Origin: Candidatus Enterococcus wittei
Lineage (GTDB): Bacteria > Bacillota > Bacilli > Lactobacillales > Enterococcaceae
NCBI RefSeq assembly: GCF_002140175.1
Contig: NZ_NGMO01000001.1
Coordinates: 523,162 to 587,161 of the forward strand
Length of the DNA: 64,000 bases
Reading direction: 5' to 3'
Shown: positions 18,101 through 24,964 of the stretch, piece after piece
Position numbering within the stretch: position 1 is the stretch's first letter
Layout of the letters: each line of letters begins with the position of its first letter
The notes under the pieces: generated by a model
What the model was told of the DNA's origin: nothing
What the model saw: only the letters and a program-made list of their open reading frames with translations
Database searches by the model: none
Made by a program: the position numbers and the translations under genes

Positions 18101-20356
18101 CTTCCCTTGCTTGATCCACTCTTGTACGGAAAGGACCGTTTCAAGATCGGACAATTCCTTTTTTGTAATCTTTTGTTTCTTTAAGAATTCCCTGATTTTC
18201 TTGTTGATTTTCTCGGTTTCACTCCGATATTCATAGACCTCAAAATCATACCACATAGGCATCAGTCGTTCCAACGTTGGTACAGGACAAGGAAGCCCGT
18301 TCAGAAAAGCCATCATAATATTGTTTGCTTTTGTTAAATCTGCTTTAGTGATTTTTCCATAGTAGGATTCCCATTCAAAATCACTAGGTGGAGCAAGTGG
18401 ATGTAGAGGCGGTGTAATTAGAAGCGGGCTGCTTACTGTGGTTGTTTCATTCGTCGTCACTGCCACTTGTACTTGTGTGATTTCTTTGAATTTGTAGTCT
18501 TTGAAGATATTGTTGTTCCGCCATTGATGTAAAATGGCAGTTGTTCTCATAAGTGATAACTTAGGAACACGAAGGTTTGATTTCTGAAGAATTAGTTTAG
18601 CAAGTTCCTCTCTTCTCTTTATCCTAACCATTATTCCTGTTTCTTGTTCCCATTTTTCTACAGCAAGAATTAATGAAGGGCCTGACAAATTTTCTTGTAA
18701 AACTTTACGTTTACGTAAAAACTGATTGATTGCTTCATTCACTTTTTCTGTATTACTACGCTTTTTAAACACCTCTAAATCGAACCAAAAAGGCGGGAAT
18801 AGTTCAGAAGTTAAAGCAGTAGAATTCTTTCCCTCTAAATAATCTGTCATCGTGTTATTTATTTTTATCATCGTAGCGTTAGCTAAAGATACATCAGATT
18901 CCAATTTGGGATCGTTAGGGACTGTAATATTCAGGCGTGGGAAGGCCACTGGTAATACTACGGGAAACGTTATTAAGCTTGCTCCAATGGGCCTTGCCTC
19001 GGTTCCTAAAATTTTGAGGCCATCCCATTGTTGAAGAAACCCATCTACCATTTCAGAAAAGCTCCCTGCTAGATGCCAAAATTGTGAAAAAAAACTCTCT
19101 TCTTCAACAGGCAACACTGATACAACCTCTGGAATTATATCTAGACCGGGATTCTCTTGCTTTTCATTTCTAGATTTTTTTTGTAAAGGCTTGGTTGGGA
19201 GCGAATGGTTTGTTTGCTGAATCCTCACTGGAACTTTTAGGTTCTTTTCTAATTGGGGATTAGTGGGAAATTGGTCTCCATAATTTACTGAAAAGGTACT
19301 GAGTAACCAATCAACAAAATATGACATCACCGAACCATTACTTGCACCATTTTGCTCTTGAGTAGAAGAGGCCTGTTCGTGTTGGTAAAAGAACTGGTAA
19401 AACCGCTTAGTCAAGTCATTCCAAAATGTTTCTGACACTTTATTATGTACATTATTTGAATCGTTCCCTGTGGCATTTTGCTTGCTTTCATAAGCAGATT
19501 GAAAGGATTTACTTAGTTTTTGCGCTGCTATTTTCGCAGAAAAAGGATAGGTTCCTTGAATCGTCGTATTAGTCAGGGCTTGAGGAGAAGGATGAGAAAA
19601 TACACTTTCTTGCTTCATTTCTTGATTGTTCTGTCTCTTTGCTTGACCGACCGCATCTTGACAAATAGTTTTAAAACTTGTTTGTTCCACACTTTCTCCC
19701 GCAACAATATAGGTGTTCACCTGATCCGTCCTTCTCGTGGTGGTACAATTTACCAGTTTGTAGAGGTCATGAACTTTCTGGTGAACAAAAACACTTAATT
19801 CATGTGCTCTCTTCGCTATGTCAATGTCCTGTTTAGTGGACGTTGATGTCTGATTGTGTAATGTCTGATTGCCAAAAAGTGGGCTAGTACTGGCAAACGG
19901 TAGTGCAATTGATGAGGATGAATGAGACCTGATATGGGGCGTACTCCAAAATAATGGAGACTGGATTCGGTCATGATTGAGGGTCGATGTTGAAACAAAG
20001 GAATGGATCCTTGTCTGATTTCCCTCTCTTCTCACGTCAATCCGTGTATTCACTTCAAAAGCTGGTGGAGTTCTTTTTAAGACCATCTGTTGGTCGGGAA
20101 AATCTAATGGTGGAGCCATCGCCAGCAAGGTTCCCCACGTATGAAGCCAGCCCACTGGGCGCTTTATTCCTTTGGATGTTATGGTATGTCCCAATGTGTT
20201 GGAGACATTGTTTAAAACTCTTTGGTCATCTCCTGACTTCTTCTTGTCATTCATTTCGTTGTAGTGCCGACCACTTGTTTTTCTAGAAACATCTTGTGGT
20301 AGCCTTAGCTTCTTCGTCATCTTCGGTTTCAGTTGTATCCTTGCATTTTGTGGCAT
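12155..20356 (-). CDS. Giant toxin-like protein (about 2733 aa) with tandem repeats, hydrophobic segment and C-terminal zinc-protease motif
   Basis: I do not recognise a named protein. ATG 20356 follows AAGGAG by eight bases; a GTG nine bases earlier is less likely. Visible parts: residues 1-470, Ser/Thr/Asn/Gln-rich, probably disordered, no signal peptide; about 505-1130, four related helical repeats (W524, W702 and equivalent aromatic positions near 834 and 996), then two more distant copies near 1160 and 1280; a helical middle; a hydrophobic stretch at about 1842-1880 (SCVIDAVLLIPIIGQ); basic and beta-rich sections; and HETSH at 2498-2502 followed by SDTQD (D2509) and IIDAEML (D2583). This order resembles large single-chain cytotoxins with a protease end. 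The toxin role is inference; size, order and motif are seen. Codon use is like its neighbours. No chaperone, immunity or secretion gene is adjacent. Confidence 0.8.
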   Translation of the reverse strand: MPQNARIQLKPKMTKKLRLPQDVSRKTSGRHYNEMNDKKKSGDDQRVLNNVSNTLGHTITSKGIKRPVGWLHTWGTLLAMAPPLDFPDQQMVLKRTPPAFEVNTRIDVRREGNQTRIHSFVSTSTLNHDRIQSPLFWSTPHIRSHSSSSIALPFASTSPLFGNQTLHNQTSTSTKQDIDIAKRAHELSVFVHQKVHDLYKLVNCTTTRRTDQVNTYIVAGESVEQTSFKTICQDAVGQAKRQNNQEMKQESVFSHPSPQALTNTTIQGTYPFSAKIAAQKLSKSFQSAYESKQNATGNDSNNVHNKVSETFWNDLTKRFYQFFYQHEQASSTQEQNGASNGSVMSYFVDWLLSTFSVNYGDQFPTNPQLEKNLKVPVRIQQTNHSLPTKPLQKKSRNEKQENPGLDIIPEVVSVLPVEEESFFSQFWHLAGSFSEMVDGFLQQWDGLKILGTEARPIGASLITFPVVLPVAFPRLNITVPNDPKLESDVSLANATMIKINNTMTDYLEGKNSTALTSELFPPFWFDLEVFKKRSNTEKVNEAINQFLRKRKVLQENLSGPSLILAVEKWEQETGIMVRIKRREELAKLILQKSNLRVPKLSLMRTTAILHQWRNNNIFKDYKFKEITQVQVAVTTNETTTVSSPLLITPPLHPLAPPSDFEWESYYGKITKADLTKANNIMMAFLNGLPCPVPTLERLMPMWYDFEVYEYRSETEKINKKIREFLKKQKITKKELSDLETVLSVQEWIKQGKEEAEVLNRREKIAHIILQEIGYDTEGLSNYLAEAGVYQWINNNAFKNFTFNEPEIAQVEKIDKDITNNFVPSTRYPEPLPNFYYDLVLYLKRNETLEVNKKMKGFFTKEGIKVNKTTGVKLEKAKQQWLEMGNNGTYDKLARKEYLVYFILNAYGVENVRLGETLSSRKIQAILMQWKINTFLEGYTYKQITLQTVYHQLSKSEGAEDIYYNRYKNEHKQIFADFINGRKPSIPQSKPIGLIYYNLLLFENRKKTPVVNQAIKKFLIDHKVPFKEESPREIVRGMQQWILGGETYAIIEAREKQVAELLQKEYGLEVKDVTVIKARHLLLQWENNNAQADYTYKEVSDMGIIKKSEIVMNEDRKEKVEIFLLSNSASRSSESLLKEGASDVEPTKSPGEQKEETLKKIIAFLLTKGINVDASKPNELVEKAAYWATMQVKGKVFVDFMKVKKLANLILGKKEDANISEEEAKETFMKWLYDTIEIETPTLTTTEPTIDEQTETTSTSPSVISERSEFKYHAPNWRDPNILDKVAQFFLQEGLLTGTSNKEKILTAMGKWFTKDNSEMVLQSEKLQPLTKVILKELKLYGGEEGEKISDKDAKLTLMKWVFENVLGSSVEVFMVKQILDSPEPSQFTIGSLRKLFEADKLRKSGLLTSRSINIAKEGDAIINNLWGLLLKEVLPNYFLEKGALTDELLISDYGLLMQLMGTKLLEDEGVRTHFEQTEIRMIGTFFLETVSKNSVKSPEALSYLLTPALLATAQLAPDVLRESLEKGNYKEVALQTFIGYWQNGYFKLMEDQVTLNDLYNLYQEEVLNWRRKGALASEEVEKCIALGAPSLNFALEELYLSGSQPCPTRYTAPILDDKYKKLTKAVSDKYYAFDQKLIELALKAFDPKELQFIFSSRTQLYKANAELEHTVYTAPSTSVKGYVPAAFRTRLKLTNTDLFVAVKGNEERWYALKKLEEDGGYVFYRVDKNPLLYLKYGLLDHPEIWGQGYKKVGNGIQIDDRYFNFSTHQQQSMKNSQGMEMQELIDLFSQKHSDALYDELYKSGNDKSYSEQAWDFIKHLIPFYDCITGIANQDASQAVPSCVIDAVLLIPIIGQITALNTRFALGLARAIATGGVKNAIYQGARFTPKVVEVKAVLKSILRYLDPGIELASSGGKFVVKELIYLRNEFWVRREVRQTLQKLADFVKETPSLPKDVVLAKLPGDGPEIAVKKMPDHLYRHVTNLATGTVYGVPFMLKSKRLERFVEPASFTEEQVALIDRLSVKLDESQVTVIEPNVNPAAYGEGEIITVKKEGEEAKYYIKMKDHTIPVRITAIDEQGVRYDVCEGENVFPVSYNGKEWFFEPATSPYVSKVLEEEINKMIDKFESTKDPSVLSGSREKGLMWNASGRSYIKINNHYIPLILLHKNGDRYHLVKKDALQPITVLIFDSENEQFRFETALEKERWKEASVSEEATSKEGEPESSQGATSQGATIQGNEKLDLPPYNTVPEAPGRGEEWNEFRQAINFGSAEDKSVIKRVEDDSVSLDPITAFLPIAKPVVFNDPKWAKEAILKVIFRTLPKKPDPVFRVYGGIKSENVPEYIDLFRKDLLKEFPKAQSHFQKTLELCQELLTKEKIADSPQGQYLIKMFRLDNAPNQEVILKEAVNRLLDSSKKGKQFLQKTADWDYENILMTSTDLIQESGPQKYRSKYDSGIHALAIVTDYDPECRINFFVDAFYLKPNYDPGRELKTPKSEVLLHETSHIVSDTQDLMTYKRAMLFKIKSGQEMLEDYDKKYGTIFESTGFQAFVDQLAWHQNKVELSKRTVREEIARNDLLRVNLQIIDAEMLMTIIRDFAEERDFEGKLRVARSLNDVKLGDGLIAVLSTLHYITKLDSFESIQLEQTQEQTADILDQTSVISNGSTTQSSEGREKREVVERSTNFGDSQSIELTNNITQKSFFNLVDQGKKICEVLNESRRNQQSSKNLQSFTMLIK
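16967..18844 (-). repeat. Tandem protein repeats inside the giant gene
   Basis: Four copies of a 130-180 aa unit. Each has an aromatic-Asp motif (FWFD, MWYD, FYYD, IYYN), then Arg...Val-Asn-x-x-Ile-x-x-Phe-Leu, then a Trp-containing helix, RE(E/K)xA, and a closing QWxxNNxF with YK(E/Q)I. DNA identity between copies is low, so the repeats are old. Confidence 0.75.
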
Positions 20357-20901
20357 CTTGTTCACTCCTTCGTTAAAATTAATTATAGGACTATTATGTT
20401 GTATAAGTATTCATTTAAATAACATCTAAAAGTCTATGATTTTACACAGCCAATCAAATTTCTATGACTGGCTCCAACAACTCTGCATCATTTTCTCCAA
20501 AGTGACAGTTCTTGCATACAAAAAGCAACCGTTCATCAAAACTAGAAAAACAAAGAATAGATAAAAGCATCTTTAATTGATCAAACAACCCTAGAACTAG
20601 TTCCTCCTTTCTGTAAAGATTTTGAAAACTCCTTTTTAGAAACCGTTTTCATTTAAATTATAAAACAAACGATCTTAAACATCATTCTAGAATTTGTGAC
20701 ATTATCCATTTGAATTGACGACTTTATCTCACTGAATTAAGTCTGTTCAATAACAAAGGAACTTTCTGTGCTCCCTTAAAGATATTCCTCCATAAGATTG
20801 GACAGATAAACGAGAAACTTTAGGAAATTTTTTAATTTTTATTGGATTTAATAGACGGAAAGAGGATTTTATTGAATAATAGAACATGAGGTGAACTTAT
20901 A
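20357..20901. other. Divergent intergenic region upstream of the giant gene and the YxeA-like gene
   Basis: 545 bases. On the minus strand there is TATAAT at 20662-20657 with a cre-like site just after it, and a second TATAAT at 20387-20382 close to the gene. A small hairpin (GCCAATC/GACTGGC) is at about 20452-20476. No ORF is supported. Confidence 0.5.
20638..20662 (-). promoter_or_regulatory. Candidate -10 box plus cre (CcpA) site of the giant gene
   Basis: The minus strand reads TATAAT at 20662-20657, then ATGAAAACGGTTTCT at 20652-20638, which fits the cre consensus WTGNAANCGNWNNCW at every defined position. The site would cover the transcription start, the position used for CcpA repression. 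No convincing -35 was found, so the promoter part is tentative. Confidence 0.5.
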
Positions 20902-21258
20902 ATGAAAAAATTGATGGGTGTATTCGTCGTAGTTGCTATTTTTCTAGGCGGTAGTATCTTTGCTTACAATTATTTTTATGGTGGAGAAACGTATTACACA
21001 AAAATTACTACAGATGGTGAAAAAGAAGTAGAATCAACCGATAAAGGAATGAACTTAAGCATCTATGTCTACAACCAACCTGCCTATAATCAAAAAGGTG
21101 AGAAACAAGAAGTTACTTTGAGAGAAGCCAGAGATCGTCCTTTGAAGAAAAATGCCTATTTGAAATTAACCGTCAATCCCAGAAAGGGTGTACTAAGCTG
21201 GGAAGAAGTAAATGCGTCAGAAGTTCCTGAAAAAGCAATGGAAAAGTTCGATCAATAA
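20902..21258 (+). CDS. YxeA-family (DUF1093) small exported protein
   Basis: 118 aa. An N-terminal hydrophobic segment (GVFVVVAIFLGGSIFAYNYF) acts as signal or anchor. The remainder shows the family pattern YYTKITTDGE, YNQKGEKQEV, LKKNAYLKL and GVLSWEEVNASEVPEKAMEK, which forms a small beta-barrel. The function of the family is not established; copies are common and secreted or membrane-linked in enterococci. GAGGTGAACTTATA precedes the ATG. Single gene with its own terminator; it diverges from the giant gene across a 545-base region. Confidence 0.85.
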   Translation: MKKLMGVFVVVAIFLGGSIFAYNYFYGGETYYTKITTDGEKEVESTDKGMNLSIYVYNQPAYNQKGEKQEVTLREARDRPLKKNAYLKLTVNPRKGVLSWEEVNASEVPEKAMEKFDQ

Positions 21259-21324
21259 TACTAGAACACTTATTATTTCTAAACAAAATAATGAGGGAAT
21301 GGCTCTCTCATTTATTTCAATAAA

Positions 21325-21382
21325 ACATCCGCTGAATTCGAAAATCATTGTTCCTATTTTCGAGATTCAGCGGATGTCTTTT
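21325..21382 (+). terminator. Terminator after the YxeA-like gene
   Basis: ACATCCGCTGAAT pairs with ATTCAGCGGATGT, with an inner CGAAAAT/ATTTTCG stem, followed by CTTTTC. A member of the CGAAAAT hairpin family. Confidence 0.85.
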
Positions 21383-21456
21383 CGAAAAAAACTAAAAGCC
21401 TTATTTCATCTTCTACAGCATATAATTATGTGACTATTCCCATTCTTCTTATAAAT

Positions 21457-22464
21457 CTATAGACGATTTAGTACCTCATCAACATTTTTGATCATCACTG
21501 AAATCGTGCCATCTGGATTATTGACAAATTCAATCAGATCGGGGTTACGATAAACATCGACAGGAACGATCAATTCGATACCATTGGATAGTTTGAATTT
21601 TTGTTTACCATATTTTTTCTCTGAAATTTCCTGTACTGCTTTAACCGTTGGTGCTTCAGGAACAAATCCTTGCTCTTGGATCTCTTCTTGAAAAGCTAAT
21701 TTTGCCGTAATATTTTCTTTGAATACTTTTTCAGCAATCTGCTCATGATCCAATCGCCCTGTTTCTTCAATCGTATCATAGACAGCTTCCTTAAGATCCG
21801 CCATGATATCGAACTCTTCAGCTTCAAATTTCTTCCCTAGCTGTTTGGCTACTTTTTTGATTACCTTAACATTTTCTTCTAACGATGGTGCTGGAACACT
21901 TTCAATTACTTTTTCAGAAAAGTACCATTCTTTTTTACCAGAAAATTCATATTTTTTATCAATCAGTTCATAGGTTAAATCCGTTAAATTTACTGCTAAT
22001 GCTTCGTCCGCTTTTTGCGACTTCGATCCTAAGATCGCACGGTTCAAGATCAGGCGATTATCGATCCCTGCTTCATCCGCTTCAACAAAATGAGTATAAG
22101 CATCACGATAATTTACTTTTAATAAAGCCAGGTACATCACCGTATCCATTTCATATAGCACTACAAAAATATCCGCACTTGGTGCTTCTTCACTTTCTTG
22201 GTACACATCAAACCAACGCTGTACCAACCGTTCACTTTCTTCTTCAAAATGTTCCTGACACAATTTCAAGCTTTGTGAAAATGGATTTTCTTCAGCAAGT
22301 TGACCTGTTTTTGTCTGTGCAGAAGAAATTTTTTGGATTTTTTTCTGAAGAAAGTCTCGTACAAAATCTTTTGTCAAGTCTAATTCTTTTTGTGAAAAAA
22401 CTGGAGAACCAGCCTCTCGATCAATAATATGCAAAATTGCTCTTTTTAAATAAATGTCCATCAT
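21457..22464 (-). CDS. Nucleoid-associated protein (NdpA/YejK family)
   Basis: 335 aa. It matches the nucleoid-associated family (PF04245): an N-terminal MDIYLKRAILHIID start, SADIFVVLYEMD, YLALLKVNYRDAYTHFVE and a C-terminal KFKLSNGIELIVPVDVY. Family members bind DNA and the nucleoid; the role in Firmicutes is little studied. No membrane segment. ATG 22464 follows GGAATGAA. Monocistronic, diverging from the aldo/keto reductase gene. Confidence 0.85.
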   Translation of the reverse strand: MMDIYLKRAILHIIDREAGSPVFSQKELDLTKDFVRDFLQKKIQKISSAQTKTGQLAEENPFSQSLKLCQEHFEEESERLVQRWFDVYQESEEAPSADIFVVLYEMDTVMYLALLKVNYRDAYTHFVEADEAGIDNRLILNRAILGSKSQKADEALAVNLTDLTYELIDKKYEFSGKKEWYFSEKVIESVPAPSLEENVKVIKKVAKQLGKKFEAEEFDIMADLKEAVYDTIEETGRLDHEQIAEKVFKENITAKLAFQEEIQEQGFVPEAPTVKAVQEISEKKYGKQKFKLSNGIELIVPVDVYRNPDLIEFVNNPDGTISVMIKNVDEVLNRL

Positions 22465-22620
22465 TTCATTCCTTTCCGTTTTAGTTTACGGAAAAATAGC
22501 AAAAAATACTAGAAGTAAAAATGATTTTTCAAAAAAAATAAGATAACAAACAAAATAGATTTCTTTTTTCCGAAAATAAGCTACACTTAAAAGTGAAGTA
22601 AAATTAAAGGAGCTGAAAGT

Positions 22621-23472
22621 ATGAATTCATTAACAAGTACGTATCGTTTAGCAAACGGGGTAGAAATTCCCGTCGTTGGTTTTGGTACATGGCAAACCCC
22701 TGATGGAGATGTCGCAGTTTCTTCAGTGAAAGAAGCCTTAGCTGCTGGTTATCGTCATATTGATACAGCACAAGGGTATAAAAATGAGGAAAGTGTTGGC
22801 CAAGCAATTAAAGAAAGTGGCATTCCTAGAGAAGAAATCTTTCTTACTACAAAACTTTGGAACGAAAATCATAGCTATGATTTAGTAATGTCCTCTTTTG
22901 AAGCATCTTTAAAAAAATTACAAACTGATTATCTTGATCTTTTCTTGATCCACTGGCCAAATCCCATCACTTTTCGTGATCATTGGGAAGAAGCAAATGC
23001 GCAAACTTGGCGTGCCTTTGAAGAATTATACGAAGCTGGAAAAATCAAAGCAATTGGTGTCAGCAATTTCTTACCACACCATTTGGACGCTTTAGCAAAA
23101 ACAGCTAAAATCATGCCGATGGTCAATCAGATCTTTCTTGCTCCAGGTGAACTACAACCACCAGTTGTGGAATATGCTAAAAAACATGATATGATCCTTG
23201 AAGCTTACAGCCCACTTGGTACTGGTAAAATCTTTGATGTTCCAGAGATGAAAGAAATTGCCGAAGCGCATGATAAAAGTATCGCACAAATCGCTTTACG
23301 TTGGTCCTTGCAACATGAATTTTTACCGTTACCAAAATCTGTGACTCCTAGCAGAATCAAGGAAAACACAGAACTCTTCGATTTTGAATTATCTGAAGAA
23401 GAAATGAAAACTATCGATCAATTAGATGGTGTTGTTGGAAAAGCAAAAGATCCAGATACGACACAATTTTAA
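22621..23472 (+). CDS. Aldo/keto reductase (YvgN / diketogluconate reductase type)
   Basis: 283 aa, complete AKR of the short bacterial type. Catalytic tetrad is visible: D48 and Y53 in HIDTAQGYKNE, K78 in TTKLW and H111 in LIHWP. NADPH-binding end motifs LPLPKSVTPSRIKEN are present. It reduces small aldehydes or ketones in the cytoplasm; the actual substrate cannot be told. AAAGGAGCTGAAAGT precedes the ATG. The next small gene starts 20 bases downstream, so both are probably in one transcript. Confidence 0.92.
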   Translation: MNSLTSTYRLANGVEIPVVGFGTWQTPDGDVAVSSVKEALAAGYRHIDTAQGYKNEESVGQAIKESGIPREEIFLTTKLWNENHSYDLVMSSFEASLKKLQTDYLDLFLIHWPNPITFRDHWEEANAQTWRAFEELYEAGKIKAIGVSNFLPHHLDALAKTAKIMPMVNQIFLAPGELQPPVVEYAKKHDMILEAYSPLGTGKIFDVPEMKEIAEAHDKSIAQIALRWSLQHEFLPLPKSVTPSRIKENTELFDFELSEEEMKTIDQLDGVVGKAKDPDTTQF

Positions 23473-23492
23473 TCATAAAGGATGGCGAGTCT

Positions 23493-23738
23493 ATGAAGCC
23501 GATCGAACGATTGAACAATCTTTCAACCGAGGTAACGCGTACATTTCATCCTGATTTTGTTTTTCTTGTCTATACAGATAAGATCCAACATTTTCCTGCA
23601 CGAAATTGGTCTCGCGAACAAATCTTAGAAGAAATCAAAAAACGTTTGGATCATTCCTTGATGACTACTAACTGGCATGGACATGAAGTTATTTATTCTC
23701 CGGATCTTGAAGTGTTTGCTTTGATTCCAAAAAAATAA
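23493..23738 (+). CDS. Small conserved-looking protein of unknown function (81 aa)
   Basis: I do not recognise it. It is soluble, with alternating predicted strands and helices (FVFLVYTDKIQHFPARNW, then SREQILEEIKKRLDHSL and VIYSPDLEVFALIPKK). The ATG follows AAGGATGGCGAGTCT, and the gene lies 20 bases after the aldo/keto reductase and before a shared terminator. That spacing and a proper ribosome site are the reasons to accept it. Confidence 0.65.
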   Translation: MKPIERLNNLSTEVTRTFHPDFVFLVYTDKIQHFPARNWSREQILEEIKKRLDHSLMTTNWHGHEVIYSPDLEVFALIPKK

Positions 23739-24108
23739 GATTTATGGGGAAAAACGAGACAGGAAGAAACGCAAATACATCTTCTTGTGAATCAACTCTA
23801 TTCCTTTAATCATTCCTCGATATTCTATAAAAACAAGCCGATAGATTCGAAAATAGCTTCCTAAATTTTCGTGATCCTTCGGCTTGCTTGTAGTGCTTTT
23901 TACACGAAACACCATACTTTTAGTCAATAAATCGTAAAAAAATAAAACATATACCCAATTTATATAATGTAAAATAACTACTTTATTCTGTGAATCCTCT
24001 TAGTTTTACAATGATTCTGTTAGGTTATTCAAGTTTTTTTGGTTTAATGCTTTTCATTTTGCTGATTTTTTCTTATAATCGATAGGGTATGAGTGAAGGA
24101 GAGAACAT
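23739..24108. other. Intergenic, 370 bases
   Basis: Contains the terminator hairpin 23834-23886 and the AT-rich promoter region of the next gene. No ORF is supported; the open minus-strand frame here runs across the hairpin and lacks a ribosome site. Confidence 0.5.
23834..23886 (+). terminator. Hairpin terminator after the reductase operon
   Basis: CAAGCCGA pairs with TTCGGCTTG, with inner CGAAAAT/ATTTTCG. Same family as the hairpins at 8747, 21325, 51698 and 61743. It lies about 95 bases past the stop. Confidence 0.7.
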
Positions 24109-24825
24109 ATGAAGAAAAAACAAAAACAAAAATTATTAAACCAATTCCGTCCATCAATCGATGGTATCCGGAATCGACTATTTCGTTCTTTGGAGGAAGA
24201 AAGCTTACGTCGCTATGGGCTACCTTTACAGGTCATGCTTGATCCAACCAACCGCCAAGTCTTAGTGATTGGTTTAGCTGGTCAAACAAATGAAGATTCA
24301 CGTATCAATGTGCCAATTGATGATAACTTTACGGCTGTCTTAAAAAGAATCCGCTCAGGTGAAGAAACTATTTTCGAACGTTTTCGTGACAATCTATTGA
24401 TTGAAATCGTTTCTTATTGGAACGACCAACGAATGAAAAATGACGAACCAACAGCTCATCCAGTTTCTACACCAGTAGCAGAAACACCTGTAAAGGAATC
24501 TAAAACAGTGGAAGAAACAAGTACGAAAGAGTCACAAACTGTTGCCACAGAATCAGAAACAAAATCTGCAGATTCTAGTACCTTGACATTTGAGGAATTC
24601 TCAAAAGAAGTTACAGAGTATCCTAAATTTTATGCAGAAAAAACAGCAGAAAACGTCATGATTTATGAAAAAGTCAAAGAAGAAGATCGTCAATTGGCTC
24701 AAATTTCGATGACATCAGAAAATGATTTCACCATCGAAAAAGCTTTGGAAAGAAAGTACAAAGTTAAATTGACCTTGATTCCATTGATCGAACAATTTGC
24801 TGCAACACCTATTAAAGACCGCTAA
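24109..24825 (+). CDS. Protein of unknown function with an acidic Thr/Ser-rich linker (238 aa)
   Basis: Not recognised. Three parts can be seen: a basic start (MKKKQKQKLL) leading into a folded domain of about 110 residues, a linker rich in Glu, Thr, Ser, Val and Pro (about 112-155), and a C-terminal domain of about 80 residues beginning LTFEEFSKEV. No signal peptide or membrane helix, so cytoplasmic. GAAGGAGAGAACAT precedes the ATG. Single gene ending at a shared terminator with the converging PAP2-LCP gene. Confidence 0.7.
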   Translation: MKKKQKQKLLNQFRPSIDGIRNRLFRSLEEESLRRYGLPLQVMLDPTNRQVLVIGLAGQTNEDSRINVPIDDNFTAVLKRIRSGEETIFERFRDNLLIEIVSYWNDQRMKNDEPTAHPVSTPVAETPVKESKTVEETSTKESQTVATESETKSADSSTLTFEEFSKEVTEYPKFYAEKTAENVMIYEKVKEEDRQLAQISMTSENDFTIEKALERKYKVKLTLIPLIEQFAATPIKDR

Positions 24826-24842
24826 AAAACATTTTCTACTAA

Positions 24843-24900
24843 TGAAAAGCCAGAAGAATAAAAAATGGGAACCTCCACCTTTTATTCTTCTGACTTTTCC
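24843..24900. terminator. Terminator between converging genes
   Basis: AAAAG(CC)CAGAAGAATAAAA pairs with TTTTATTCTTCTG(A)CTTTT around a GGGAACCTCCACC loop; flanked by A and T runs, so usable from both sides. Confidence 0.8.
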
Positions 24901-24964
24901 TACGCTTATTTCAGCAACTATGACCAAATGTTTCTATTTATATTTATGTTTAAAAATAACTTTT

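Noticed and set aside
12155..20356. Recent foreign origin of the giant gene judged by base composition
   Set aside because: By eye, its codon and base use is not clearly different from its neighbours; a calculation would be needed.
21885..22427. Open frame of 180 aa on the plus strand
   Set aside because: It lies wholly antisense to the nucleoid-associated protein gene, has no ribosome site and no recognisable motif.
23742..23927. Small minus-strand frame in the gap after the 81-aa gene
   Set aside because: It runs through a terminator hairpin and lacks a start signal.
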